From DUML01 sp050949905 (GTDB lineage Bacteria; Bacillota; Desulfitobacteriia; Desulfitobacteriales; Syntrophobotulaceae), in contig JBMNGP010000006.1 of assembly GCA_050949905.1 (NCBI GenBank), positions 310,001 through 374,000 on the forward strand: 64,000 nt of DNA. The letters are read 5' to 3'. The first letter of the stretch is position 1. Every line of letters begins with the position of its first letter. Both the position numbers and the translations under genes were made by a program. The notes below the pieces were generated by a model. It ran no database searches and had not been told where the DNA came from. It worked only from the letters and a program-made list of their open reading frames with translations. Below, piece by piece: positions 17,873-26,039 of this stretch.

Positions 17873-18265
17873 CTATTGGAGAACTAGAAAATAATAGATT
17901 ACAACACCTATACCAATAAGCAGAAGCCCAAAGGCCCTTATCACCCATTGCAGTTTAGTGATTTTCTCCCCGTATATCTCATCGAACCTCGTGTTATTTC
18001 TCCACATAATATCAATAACCAATACGGGTTTGACGGTGATCGCCAAACCAATAATCAGGTAGTTGATAAGGCCGACATAAGTCATTATGTCTTGATCCAG
18101 TAACAAATCCAAAGGAATAGCCATAACGAAAATAAGCAACAGGATAATCAAAAGCCTTTCCAAAGAACCCAGCTTTTTGTCTCCGGGGATATTCCTTACC
18201 CTGCCGCGGGTCTTAACTGTAATTCCTTTTTGGGCCAAATATTGCTCTTTACTGGTTGAGTTCAT
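17873..18265 (-). CDS. Small three-helix membrane protein B
   Basis: Hypothetical protein of 130 residues. A basic N-terminal part of about 30 residues is followed by hydrophobic segments at about 35-55, 60-80 and 105-128, with a charged loop between the second and third. Layout is like the protein at 17292 (last helix ending ...YYF/VFIVYY). It lies upstream of that gene on the same strand but each has its own terminator. No function can be assigned. Confidence 0.55.
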   Translation of the reverse strand: MNSTSKEQYLAQKGITVKTRGRVRNIPGDKKLGSLERLLIILLLIFVMAIPLDLLLDQDIMTYVGLINYLIIGLAITVKPVLVIDIMWRNNTRFDEIYGEKITKLQWVIRAFGLLLIGIGVVIYYFLVLQ

Positions 18266-18333
18266 TCAACTACCTCCATTGGCAAAGGTTTGTACATCTT
18301 ATTATAAGCCAAATTCTCCAAAGAAAACAGCTC

Positions 18334-19554
18334 TTAAAAATAAATATCGGAACAATAATTGCCTAGCAACCGGAAAAAAGTACTATCCATTTTAATTTCG
18401 GCAACCGCTTTTTGAACCTCCGTTCTTGCCAAATTGCCCTCGAAATCTATATAAAAAAGATATTCCCAATTTCTTTGGCGTAAAGGACGGGATTCAATTT
18501 TCAGCATATTCAACCCGTTTTGGGCAAAATGGCTTAATGTCCTGTGGAGGGAACCCGGCTCATGAGCAAGAGCCACCGCCAGGCTTATTTTATTGTTAGC
18601 CTCTGAGACCCGAAGTGCCCTGCCGATAATAATAAACCTGGTATAATTTTCAGGCGAATTATTAATCCCTTCTGCCAGGACAACTAAGTTATACAGCTCG
18701 GCTGCCCGCCGGCTGGCTATTGCCGCCTTGTCACCCGCAGCATTATCCGCCACCAGTTTGGCGCTGACTGCCGTATTACTGCAGGGCGCCTGCTTCCAAT
18801 GAGGATAACCCTGCAGGAAATTGCTGCACTGCAGAAAAGCCTGGGGGTGGGAGTAAACTTCCCGGATATTTTTCAAATTTGTCCCTGCCTGGGCAAGCAA
18901 GTTATGATCAACCTGCAGGCACTTTTCGCCCACAATGTAAAAACCATAGCGGCAAAGAAGATCATATACTTCGGCAATTCCCCCGGTAAAAGAGTTCTCC
19001 AGCGGCAAGACACCATAATCAATCTCTCCCGCCTGCAGGGCTCGGCAAACATCCGCAAAAGCTAGGTAATTAATGGAACGCTCTAAAAGACCTTCGCTCC
19101 CTTGAGCGAAATACTCATGGAGAGCCTGCTCACTATAAGAACCGGGAACCCCTTGAAACCCGACGGTAATTTTTCTCCCAGCTTCAGCCCCTGTAATTTT
19201 AGTCGCCGGAGTTTCCAGCTCTGCGCTTTCAGCTTGTGCCTTTGTGCCGTTAGTGGTATGGGTAGGCTCGCCCTTAAAATCAGGGCCTCTTCTTAAATGT
19301 TCGGCCTGATATTTTTTACTGATATCCATTAACGTTTCTAAAAACCTGGCCGCTTGTTCCTGTAAGAAAGGATCAGGGAAAGCTTTAGTTTTGGCCAACA
19401 CTTCCTGTTCCCTAGATTGATTAAGAATTGGCAGCTTATTTGTTTGCTTATAATCCGCTATTTTGCGAACGGTCTCCATCCTTAGGGCTAAAAGCTGCAG
19501 AAGCTCCTGGTCCAGGCGGTCTATTTCTTGTCTAAGAATTGTTAACTCATCCAT
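18334..19554 (-). CDS. pheA: Bifunctional chorismate mutase / prephenate dehydratase (P-protein)
   Basis: Converts chorismate to prephenate and then phenylpyruvate for phenylalanine synthesis. Residues 1-85 are an AroQ-type chorismate mutase (LTILRQEIDRLDQELLQLLA). A low-complexity linker covers about 90-125. Residues 130-310 are the prephenate dehydratase domain (VGFQGVPGSYSEQAL; NYTRFIIIGR near its end). An ACT domain with the feedback-binding ESRP motif is at about 325-395. Its ATG overlaps the aroC stop by 13 bases. It is the last gene of the aromatic operon and is thus under the Phe/Tyr leader upstream. Confidence 0.93.
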   Translation of the reverse strand: MDELTILRQEIDRLDQELLQLLALRMETVRKIADYKQTNKLPILNQSREQEVLAKTKAFPDPFLQEQAARFLETLMDISKKYQAEHLRRGPDFKGEPTHTTNGTKAQAESAELETPATKITGAEAGRKITVGFQGVPGSYSEQALHEYFAQGSEGLLERSINYLAFADVCRALQAGEIDYGVLPLENSFTGGIAEVYDLLCRYGFYIVGEKCLQVDHNLLAQAGTNLKNIREVYSHPQAFLQCSNFLQGYPHWKQAPCSNTAVSAKLVADNAAGDKAAIASRRAAELYNLVVLAEGINNSPENYTRFIIIGRALRVSEANNKISLAVALAHEPGSLHRTLSHFAQNGLNMLKIESRPLRQRNWEYLFYIDFEGNLARTEVQKAVAEIKMDSTFFRLLGNYCSDIYF

Positions 19555-20642
19555 GCTGTTCCATCCTTTGCTATAATCAGATCCAGGATAGCCAGGGCTG
19601 CCACAGCCTCCACCACCGGAACCGCCCTGGGGACAATACAGGGGTCATGCCTGCCTTTGATCTTAATTGCCACTTCTTCCTTCCGGAGCAGATGGACTGT
19701 TCTTTGGGGCAGGCCGATAGAGGGCGTAGGTTTGAAAGCGGTGCGAAAGACAAGAGGCATCCCATTGGTAAGGCCGCCTTGAATACCCCCGTTATGATTG
19801 GTAGAAGTAACAACTTTGCCCTCCTGCCACCTAAACTGGTCGTTGGCCTGAGAACCCCGCATCTTAGCCACCTCAAAGCCGGCGCCGAATTCAACCCCTT
19901 TAACCGCCGGTATGGCAAAGAGGAGGTGGGCCAGTTTACTCTCTGCCGAATCAAAGAAAGGTGAGCCTACTCCCACCGGTAACCCAACCACAGCAGTCTC
20001 CACTATTCCCCCGACAGAATCCTGCTCAGCTTTAACTTCCAAAATTTCAGCTTCCATTTTTTGTCCCTGTGTCTCATCCAGAACCGGGAATTCCTTAGCC
20101 TTAAGCTTCTGGAGAACTTGCGGGCTAATCCGGACAGGATCGAATCCTTCTTCCCTAACCCCCCCGATGCTTAAGATATGGCTGCCGATAACTATTTGAC
20201 GTTGCGAGAGTACTTGCTGGGCAATAGCTCCGGCCAGGAGCAGCGGCGCCGTCAGCCTGCCTGAAAAATGTCCTCCTCCCCGGTAATCATTGTATCCTAA
20301 GTATTTAACTCTGGCCGGGTAATCGGCATGGCCGGGACGAGGGGTCTCTTTAAGATCGTCATAATCTCCGGTTCGCTGGTCCTTGTTCTCAATAAGAAAG
20401 CTTAATGGTGAACCGGTTGTCCTACCGTTAAAATAACCGCTTAAAATTGTAAACTCATCCTCTTCCTTTCTGGCTGTCGAGAGCTTTGATCTGCCCGGTG
20501 TTCTCCTGCTTAATTCTTTTTTAAGAAAACCCAAGTCCAACTCCAAGCCTGCGGGAAGACCGCTTAAAATAATACCGATACCCCTTCCGTGGGATTCCCC
20601 AAAAATGGATAATTTAATATTTTCACCCCAAACTCCGCTCAT
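19542..20642 (-). CDS. aroC: Chorismate synthase
   Basis: Final shikimate-pathway enzyme; it makes chorismate from EPSP and needs reduced FMN. I start at ATG 20642 (MSGVWGENIKLSIFGESHG) with GGGAGG 8 bases upstream; the frame's earlier ATG lies in aroA. The protein is 366 residues, normal for the family. Signatures GESHGRGIGIILSGLPAG, the RHDPCIVPRAVPVVEA region near the C-terminus and SPLSFLIENKDQ are intact. It overlaps aroA by 20 bases and pheA by 13, showing tight translational coupling. Confidence 0.95.
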   Translation of the reverse strand: MSGVWGENIKLSIFGESHGRGIGIILSGLPAGLELDLGFLKKELSRRTPGRSKLSTARKEEDEFTILSGYFNGRTTGSPLSFLIENKDQRTGDYDDLKETPRPGHADYPARVKYLGYNDYRGGGHFSGRLTAPLLLAGAIAQQVLSQRQIVIGSHILSIGGVREEGFDPVRISPQVLQKLKAKEFPVLDETQGQKMEAEILEVKAEQDSVGGIVETAVVGLPVGVGSPFFDSAESKLAHLLFAIPAVKGVEFGAGFEVAKMRGSQANDQFRWQEGKVVTSTNHNGGIQGGLTNGMPLVFRTAFKPTPSIGLPQRTVHLLRKEEVAIKIKGRHDPCIVPRAVPVVEAVAALAILDLIIAKDGTAWMS

Positions 20643-22062
20643 AGCATTTTCCTCCCAACTGCGCATAATCTTGCCAAAAATGAGGATAAGATTTCTTAAC
20701 GGCATCATAGCCGTTTATGATAAGAGGCTTAAGGCATTTAACGGCTGCTACCGCCAAGGCCATAGCTATCCGATGATCGTTCCAGCTGTCCACAGTTCCC
20801 CCCTGCAGGTTCCTGACCCCTTCAATCCATAAGCCGTCTTGAGTTTCCTGAACCCGGGCGCCAATTTTGTTGAGCTCAGAAGCAATGGCTTTCAGTCGGT
20901 CCGATTCCTTGATTCTCAGTCTTCCGGCATTAATAATCCTGGTAGTACCTTCACTAACAGCTCCTAAGACAGCCAACACCGGTACCAGATCGGGGCATTG
21001 CCCGGCATCAATTACTGTTCCCCGTGTGGAGCGGGCCGGAATACTAATCATCCCGTCCTTAAGCTCAATATCGGCCCCCATTTTCCGAACAATATCCAAG
21101 ATAGCTTTATCTCCCTGCAGGGAATCGGGGTTTAAACCCCAACAGTCAATTCTGCCGCCTAAAATTGCGGCCACAATCCAGAAAGCCGCCTGGGAGTAAT
21201 CACCCTCAATCCGGTAGTGTTGATGCTGATATTTTTGGCCGCCCTCAATATAGAACTGGCGATAATCACTGTTTGCAACTTTAATACCAAATTTGCTGAG
21301 AACTTCCAAAGTTAAATCTACATAACCGCGAGACTCTAATTCGGTTGTAATAATAATCTCCGAATCACCCTCTAAAAGAGGAAGCAAAAACATCAGCCCG
21401 GAAATAAATTGGGAGCTCACATTGCCCTCCAACCGGAAAACCCCGGGCTTTAAGCCGCCTTGAACAGTCAAGGGAAGAAAGCTTTCCCCCTTGGTCCGAA
21501 AGATCAGGCCTTGTTCGGTAAACAGGTGTTCATAAATATCTAAAGGTCGCTCCCCTAATTTACCCCGACCGAGAAAAGTAACTTCCGTCCCGCTGCGGGC
21601 AGCTAAGGGTAGGAGAAACCGTAAGGTCGAACCGGACTCCCGGCAATCTATGGTATCCCTAACCATGTTAGGAGTAGAACTGCCTTGAATATCAATTATT
21701 AATGCCTCACCGGTTTCGATGCTCTTAGCCATTATAGCTTGGTATTCCTTATTCTCCGGCTCGCCCGCAGAGCCTTGCCCCTTGTTTGCCCGTACTTCCT
21801 GAGGATTACCGGCTGAAATAATTCCTGGTTGATTCTCGATCTCTCTTTGTTCCTCTAAGAATTGTATTTTTTGGATTCTTACCCCCGTCGCTTGCATCCC
21901 TTCCAAAGTAGCCGCAATATCTTCTGAGAGCACCACATTTTCTATCCTGCTGACTCCTGCGGCCAAGCCGGCACAAATAACAGCCCGGTGACTGATGCTC
22001 TTGGAAGGGGGGATCCGAATATGTCCCTGCAAGGGTGTTGGCTCCAGGTATAAGTTCTTCAA
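20623..22062 (-). CDS. aroA: EPSP synthase with an extra N-terminal-domain insert
   Basis: 3-Phosphoshikimate 1-carboxyvinyltransferase. The phosphate-binding PPSKSISHRA motif is near residue 17, CRESGSTLRFLLPLAA near 140, and RIKESDRL and DHRIAMALAVAA near the C-terminus. At 479 residues it is about 50 longer than usual. The extra length is a hydrophilic stretch at about residues 65-115, rich in Gln, Glu and Asn, between the first repeat strands and DIQGSS. The start is TTG 22062 with GAGGGGG upstream. It is followed by aroC with overlap; a 187-base gap with a REP-like hairpin separates it from tyrA. Confidence 0.93.
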   Translation of the reverse strand: MKNLYLEPTPLQGHIRIPPSKSISHRAVICAGLAAGVSRIENVVLSEDIAATLEGMQATGVRIQKIQFLEEQREIENQPGIISAGNPQEVRANKGQGSAGEPENKEYQAIMAKSIETGEALIIDIQGSSTPNMVRDTIDCRESGSTLRFLLPLAARSGTEVTFLGRGKLGERPLDIYEHLFTEQGLIFRTKGESFLPLTVQGGLKPGVFRLEGNVSSQFISGLMFLLPLLEGDSEIIITTELESRGYVDLTLEVLSKFGIKVANSDYRQFYIEGGQKYQHQHYRIEGDYSQAAFWIVAAILGGRIDCWGLNPDSLQGDKAILDIVRKMGADIELKDGMISIPARSTRGTVIDAGQCPDLVPVLAVLGAVSEGTTRIINAGRLRIKESDRLKAIASELNKIGARVQETQDGLWIEGVRNLQGGTVDSWNDHRIAMALAVAAVKCLKPLIINGYDAVKKSYPHFWQDYAQLGGKCYERSLG

Positions 22063-22091
22063 AAATAAACCCCCTCGTTTAAATCTTTACT

Positions 22092-22160
22092 CCGTCATCC
22101 TGGGGAAGAAACGACTGAAGGGCCTTTAACTTGGCCAAAATCCTTCGCTTAGGATGACGG
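22092..22160. repeat. REP-like inverted repeat in tyrA-aroA gap
   Basis: CCGTCATCCT (22092-22101) and its exact complement (22151-22160) flank a second inner inverted repeat (GGCC...GGCC, 22121-22135). The TCATCCT...AGGATGACGG form is like palindromic intergenic elements dispersed in many genomes. It lies inside the aromatic operon transcript, where it could fold and lower aroA expression or protect the upstream mRNA. Confidence 0.55.
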
Positions 22161-22249
22161 CTTGCACTTATACAAAATCGATCAGCATTACTAGGATGGT
22201 AATTGGAACACGCCTGCATATCCCTGTTCAGTAAACAAAAGGCGGTTTC

Positions 22250-23164
22250 TCACAGGTCCTTTTTTATTGCCGCGGCCTTCTGCAAAAGTTCTATCAGTTC
22301 AGCCCGGTTTTCGTTTTGGATCGCTGATTGAATACTCTCTATATTATCCCTAAAAATCTCCAGCTCTGTCAAAATATTTTCTTTATTACCCAGCAATAGT
22401 TCCGCCCAAAGAGAAGCATTCATCGCTGCTACTCGGGTAACGTCCCGGAAACTTCCGCCTATCAGCTTGCCAATCCCGCTTAACCGGCAGCTGTTTATCA
22501 GGGCTGCAGCCAACACATGCGGCAATTGGCTGGAATAAGCAATAATTTTATCATGTTCCTCCGGAGTTAGATAAATTGGCTCCCGACAGCCCAGGCCTTT
22601 AATCATATTCTGCAGCAAAACTAAACTGCTGGCTTTATTGCCCTGAACAGGAGTTAGTATATAATTGGCATCCCGAAAGATTGCCGGAGAGGCTTGAGCG
22701 AAACCGCTCGATTCCTTACCGGCTAAGGGATGCCCCCCTACGAAGTCCAGGTCGGCTCTGAGGGAGGCTCTAAGCTCGTTAATTACGACTTGCTTATTCC
22801 CCACAGCATCGGTAAGCACTGCTCCTTTTTTAAAGTTAGACATATTATCCCGGACAAACTTTACGGCTAAATCGGGATAAAGACAAATGATTACCAAGTC
22901 GGATTGGGCTAAAGGGATCTTGCCTGTGCGGAAGCCCCCGTCAATGGCCCCCAGTTTTTCAGCCTCTCTTAAAACATCCTGATTAATATCAACCGCCCAA
23001 ATTTTCCTCGGCTTTAAGTTTCTTAAACCCCAAGCATAAGAGCCGCCGATTAAACCTAAGCCCACAACGGTGATCTCCATATTTCCAAAGTCCTGCTCAG
23101 AAAAATTTTCATTCCTAAATTTGTTTTCTCCCAAGTCAGCTTCCTTAAAGCCATCTTCCCCCAT
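22250..23164 (-). CDS. tyrA: Prephenate dehydrogenase
   Basis: NAD(P)-dependent conversion of prephenate to 4-hydroxyphenylpyruvate for tyrosine. The Rossmann motif VVGLGLIGGSYAWGL begins near residue 32 and GGHPLAGKESSG near 145 is the substrate-site signature. I prefer ATG 23164, which has GGAGG 7 bases upstream; ATG 23188 would add eight residues. An unusual acidic N-terminal stretch precedes the core and no ACT domain follows. It lies about 70 bases upstream of the next element and 45-70 bases after aroF in the same operon. Confidence 0.9.
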   Translation of the reverse strand: MGEDGFKEADLGENKFRNENFSEQDFGNMEITVVGLGLIGGSYAWGLRNLKPRKIWAVDINQDVLREAEKLGAIDGGFRTGKIPLAQSDLVIICLYPDLAVKFVRDNMSNFKKGAVLTDAVGNKQVVINELRASLRADLDFVGGHPLAGKESSGFAQASPAIFRDANYILTPVQGNKASSLVLLQNMIKGLGCREPIYLTPEEHDKIIAYSSQLPHVLAAALINSCRLSGIGKLIGGSFRDVTRVAAMNASLWAELLLGNKENILTELEIFRDNIESIQSAIQNENRAELIELLQKAAAIKKDL

Positions 23165-23233
23165 ACTTTTTCCTCCGTTTACTGACATTTTCTTCTTCTC
23201 GTTGAAAACTTTTAACTTCGGCTCTCTTTGCCG

Positions 23234-24247
23234 TTAAATAACTTTCTTTTGAATTCTAGCCAGTTCTTTCATGGAATCCATCATACTGCGGAACCTCTCC
23301 GGCTTAATAGACTGCTGGCCGTCACATTTGGCATTAGCTGGATCATTATGCACTTCCACCATAACTCCATCGGCACCAGCCACCAGTGCCGCTTTAGCCA
23401 TGGGTTCAACCAGCCACCAGAGCCCTCCGGCATGACTGGGATCAACAATAACCGGCAAATGACTTAATTTTTTGATCACCGGAATAGAACCCAAATCAAG
23501 GGTATTGCGAGTGTATTTTTCAAAAGTTCTGATTCCCCTTTCACAGAGAATTACATTTTCATTGCCCTGCGCCAAAACATATTCGGCAGCCAAGAGCAGT
23601 TCTTCGACGGTTGCCGATAATCCCCTTTTGAGAATTACCGGTTTGCGAATCTTGCCAACTTCTTTGAGAAGTTCAAAATTCTGCATATTGCGGGCGCCGA
23701 TTTGAATCACATCCACATCGGCAACAAACAGTTCTAAATGCTCAATGGACATTAACTCCGAAACAATCGGCAGTCCGGTCTTTTCCCGGGCTTGCTTTAA
23801 CAACTCCAGACCGCTTTCTCTTAAACCCTGAAAACTGTAGGGTGAAGACCTGGGCTTAAATGCTCCTCCTCTTAAAAACCCTGCCCCGGCTTTTTGGACA
23901 TCTTCGGCAATAGATGTGATTTGTTCTTCACTCTCTACCGAGCACGGGCCGGCAATCACCGCAAAATAATCTCCCCCAATTTTCTTATCCCCGATCTTAA
24001 CAACCGTATCTTCGGGATGAAAAAGCCTATTGGCAATCTTATAGGGTTCCTGGACTCGGATTACTTTTTCAACTCCATCCAAGGCTCTCAGCCTATCGGC
24101 ATCAACCGCGCTGGTATTGCCGACAAGGCCAAAAATATGATAATTAACCCCCTGAGATTCATGAACCTCACAGCCTAATTCCAGTAACCGTAATTTCATC
24201 TTTTTAATTTCTTCCACCGGAGTTTTGGGCTCCATCACAATAATCAT
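23234..24247 (-). CDS. aroF: DAHP synthase, AroF (type I-beta) class
   Basis: First committed enzyme of aromatic synthesis; it joins PEP and erythrose 4-phosphate. The N-terminal 70 residues form the ferredoxin-like regulatory domain of Thermotoga-type enzymes (MIIVMEPKTPVEEIKKMKLR). The catalytic barrel has AGPCSVES, FKPRSSPYSFQG and DPSHAGG motifs. 337 residues is normal. ATG 24247 has GGGAGG upstream. It is the first gene after the leader/attenuator at 24354-24626, so its transcription should respond to charged tRNA-Phe and tRNA-Tyr supply. Confidence 0.95.
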   Translation of the reverse strand: MIIVMEPKTPVEEIKKMKLRLLELGCEVHESQGVNYHIFGLVGNTSAVDADRLRALDGVEKVIRVQEPYKIANRLFHPEDTVVKIGDKKIGGDYFAVIAGPCSVESEEQITSIAEDVQKAGAGFLRGGAFKPRSSPYSFQGLRESGLELLKQAREKTGLPIVSELMSIEHLELFVADVDVIQIGARNMQNFELLKEVGKIRKPVILKRGLSATVEELLLAAEYVLAQGNENVILCERGIRTFEKYTRNTLDLGSIPVIKKLSHLPVIVDPSHAGGLWWLVEPMAKAALVAGADGVMVEVHNDPANAKCDGQQSIKPERFRSMMDSMKELARIQKKVI

Positions 24248-24353
24248 AACTTAACCTCCCATTTACTCATTTTTTACTCTTCACAGTTTCTCTCACTCAT
24301 CTTTCTGTTTTTGCCCGGCGCCGGGGCAAATAAGAGAAAATAAATTAGTGAAT

Positions 24354-24387
24354 AAAAAAGAAGACCCATTTTTCTAATGAGCCTTCT
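24354..24387 (-). terminator. Attenuator terminator of the aromatic operon leader
   Basis: On the minus strand AGAAGGCTCATT (24387-24376) pairs over 12 positions (two G-U) with AATGGGTCTTCT (24370-24359), followed by six T. It ends about 107 bases before aroF. Its 5' arm can instead pair with the leader segment at 24479-24488 (10 exact pairs), the antiterminator option. A further GC-rich hairpin (24309-24330) lies between it and aroF. Confidence 0.85.
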
Positions 24388-24449
24388 TCAGTGTTACCAC
24401 TTTCAGCGTTTGTCCGGATTTGCTGAAAATTTTATTTGCTTAAGCTATT

Positions 24450-24626
24450 TCAAGTTTGAAGACAAATCTTGGAGTGATGCTCATTAGATAAGAGCGCCAA
24501 TATTTTTTTGTAAAACAAGCAAAAATAGCCGGTGCTAAAATAAAAATAAAAGCACAGGCTAAAGTAGATATAGCTGAAGTTATTGACTTGTTCTACAGAA
24601 CTCTTACCTCTAAGCATTTCCAACAT
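24450..24626 (-). CDS. Phe/Tyr-rich leader peptide of the aromatic operon
   Basis: Small ORF of 58 codons with ATG 24626 and a GGAG site 8-9 bases upstream, starting a few bases after the predicted transcription start. Its central part, FSYIYFSLCFYFYFS followed by TGYFCLFYKK, has 13 Phe or Tyr among 23 residues, far above chance. The last aromatic codon (TAC) is followed by about 25 bases and then the segment TCTAATGAGC, which is the exact complement of the terminator's 5' arm. This is the layout of ribosome-mediated attenuation: stalling at Phe/Tyr codons frees that segment to form an antiterminator. The peptide itself probably has no other role. Confidence 0.85.
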   Translation of the reverse strand: MLEMLRGKSSVEQVNNFSYIYFSLCFYFYFSTGYFCLFYKKILALLSNEHHSKICLQT

Positions 24627-24653
24627 GACTTTTCTCCATAAAGAATTTTTTCT

Positions 24654-24683
24654 ATTATACTTAAGCCTTAACCAAATTGTCAA
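24654..24683 (-). promoter_or_regulatory. Strong sigma-A promoter of the aromatic operon
   Basis: Perfect TTGACA (24683-24678) and TATAAT (24659-24654) separated by 18 bases on the minus strand. Transcription would begin near 24647, about 20 bases before the leader peptide ATG and 400 bases before aroF. Confidence 0.88.
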
Positions 24684-24726
24684 TAATTATTTTCATTTTA
24701 AAGTATATTCAGTCTGGTAAAAAATG

Positions 24727-25815
24727 TTACCCGACAACAAACCCTAATTCCGGCAGAAAACAATGAATAATGAGAAAACGATGTTCGACTGCCGCCTGCA
24801 TAAATTTAACCCAGTGGGAATCAGCAAAACCCTCCTTTTGGCGATAAACAATGTTCTGGAAACTTTGATTGTACAGGTTTTTGGTTTTCGGAACGCTTAC
24901 GGCCTCGACGGCTTGCTCAAACCAAGCCTGTTTATCGTAGGCCAGAGAGCGGTCGGTTTTATCAAAGTCAGGTAAGGAAAAGCGATTCTTCTTGATATAC
25001 TTGAGCCAATTTTCATGTCTCTCCTCCTGGGTGCCGACAAACGAAAGCAATTCGCGGAAAACTTCTAAATAGGCGTCAAAGGCCTTGACCGGATAATTGG
25101 AACCATACTGAGGGTTTTTACCCAGGAAATAAACAAGATAGTCATAAATATTTCTCAGCGCGGGAAGGTATCTTTCTTCCAGATTATTAATTTGGACAAC
25201 TTGGCCCCAACGGGCATATTCCCAGGTAAGGTAAGGAATATCGGGATTAGCTTGAACTTCGCTGTGCCCAATGGAAAATAAACCTGCAGACCTGCGGTCC
25301 AATAGCTTTAAGGCTAAGCGTCCGCCGTATTCCCTAACATTCCTCTCCCCTAAGCCGGAAATGAGCTCGACATCATTATAGGTGTCATATAAACCTTTAA
25401 AGTCCTGATGGGCATAGGCATCGGCAAAACAATGCAGGCCTATCCCCAGCCTGTAGAGAATATGTTCAGAAGAGGAACAGCGAATATCTTCCAGAAGAAG
25501 CGCTAAGACTTTGGAATTAGGCGCAGTAAGGAAAGGATCCGGGTTATTGGGGTCACCGTTAGGCAGAAAGTGAAAAGGCAGCCAAACATCCAAAGCCTCA
25601 TTGAGATTAAGCTCCCTGGGTTTTAATAGCCGGTGAGCTGTTTGGATCTGCTTAAAAACCCCACCATTTTTAAAAAGAAGCACCTCGCCATACAGGGCAT
25701 CATCAACATACTGGGAGGAATAAGCTACAATTTCCGCATAATAGCTGCTCATGCCCGTGATTCGGCAGAGAGCATAGATACCGGCATGATGAAGGTCTAT
25801 TTGCATTTCCCGCAC
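24727..25815 (-). CDS. Conserved hypothetical protein, DUF6765-like
   Basis: Soluble protein of 362 residues without signal peptide. Histidine/aspartate-rich motifs lie in its N-terminal 150 residues: DLHHAGIYALCRITG, ASYSSQYVDDA-like AYSSQYVDDALYGE, PFHFLP and LGIGLHCFADAYAHQDFKG. This spacing suggests a zinc-binding all-helical fold related to phospholipase C/P1 nuclease-type proteins, and the family is probably DUF6765. No partner gene is near: it stands alone upstream of the aromatic leader and diverges from the methyltransferase module. Enzymatic function is unproven. Confidence 0.55.
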   Translation of the reverse strand: MREMQIDLHHAGIYALCRITGMSSYYAEIVAYSSQYVDDALYGEVLLFKNGGVFKQIQTAHRLLKPRELNLNEALDVWLPFHFLPNGDPNNPDPFLTAPNSKVLALLLEDIRCSSSEHILYRLGIGLHCFADAYAHQDFKGLYDTYNDVELISGLGERNVREYGGRLALKLLDRRSAGLFSIGHSEVQANPDIPYLTWEYARWGQVVQINNLEERYLPALRNIYDYLVYFLGKNPQYGSNYPVKAFDAYLEVFRELLSFVGTQEERHENWLKYIKKNRFSLPDFDKTDRSLAYDKQAWFEQAVEAVSVPKTKNLYNQSFQNIVYRQKEGFADSHWVKFMQAAVEHRFLIIHCFLPELGFVVG

Positions 25816-26039
25816 TCCCCCAAGCTGGCTTAAGCTTTTTTATTAGTAATATATTCTCAAGGCTCAAAGATTAGGACAATTTCGCTCACTTAAATTTCCG
25901 TTTTTAGCACTGGATTATCTTGTAAGAGGGAATGAGAAAATGTTAAGATGTAAATACAGCTATATACATATAACTCTTTAATACATATAACTTTTAAGCA
26001 GGATTCACATTTTTATTATATAAAACGAGGTGATTATTC

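Noticed and set aside
24361..24420. T-box riboswitch upstream of aroF (GTGGTAACAC resembles a T-box sequence)
   Set aside because: The GTGGTAACAC segment lacks the full T-box consensus and no stem I with a specifier loop was seen. The aromatic-rich leader ORF and complementary segments explain the terminator better.
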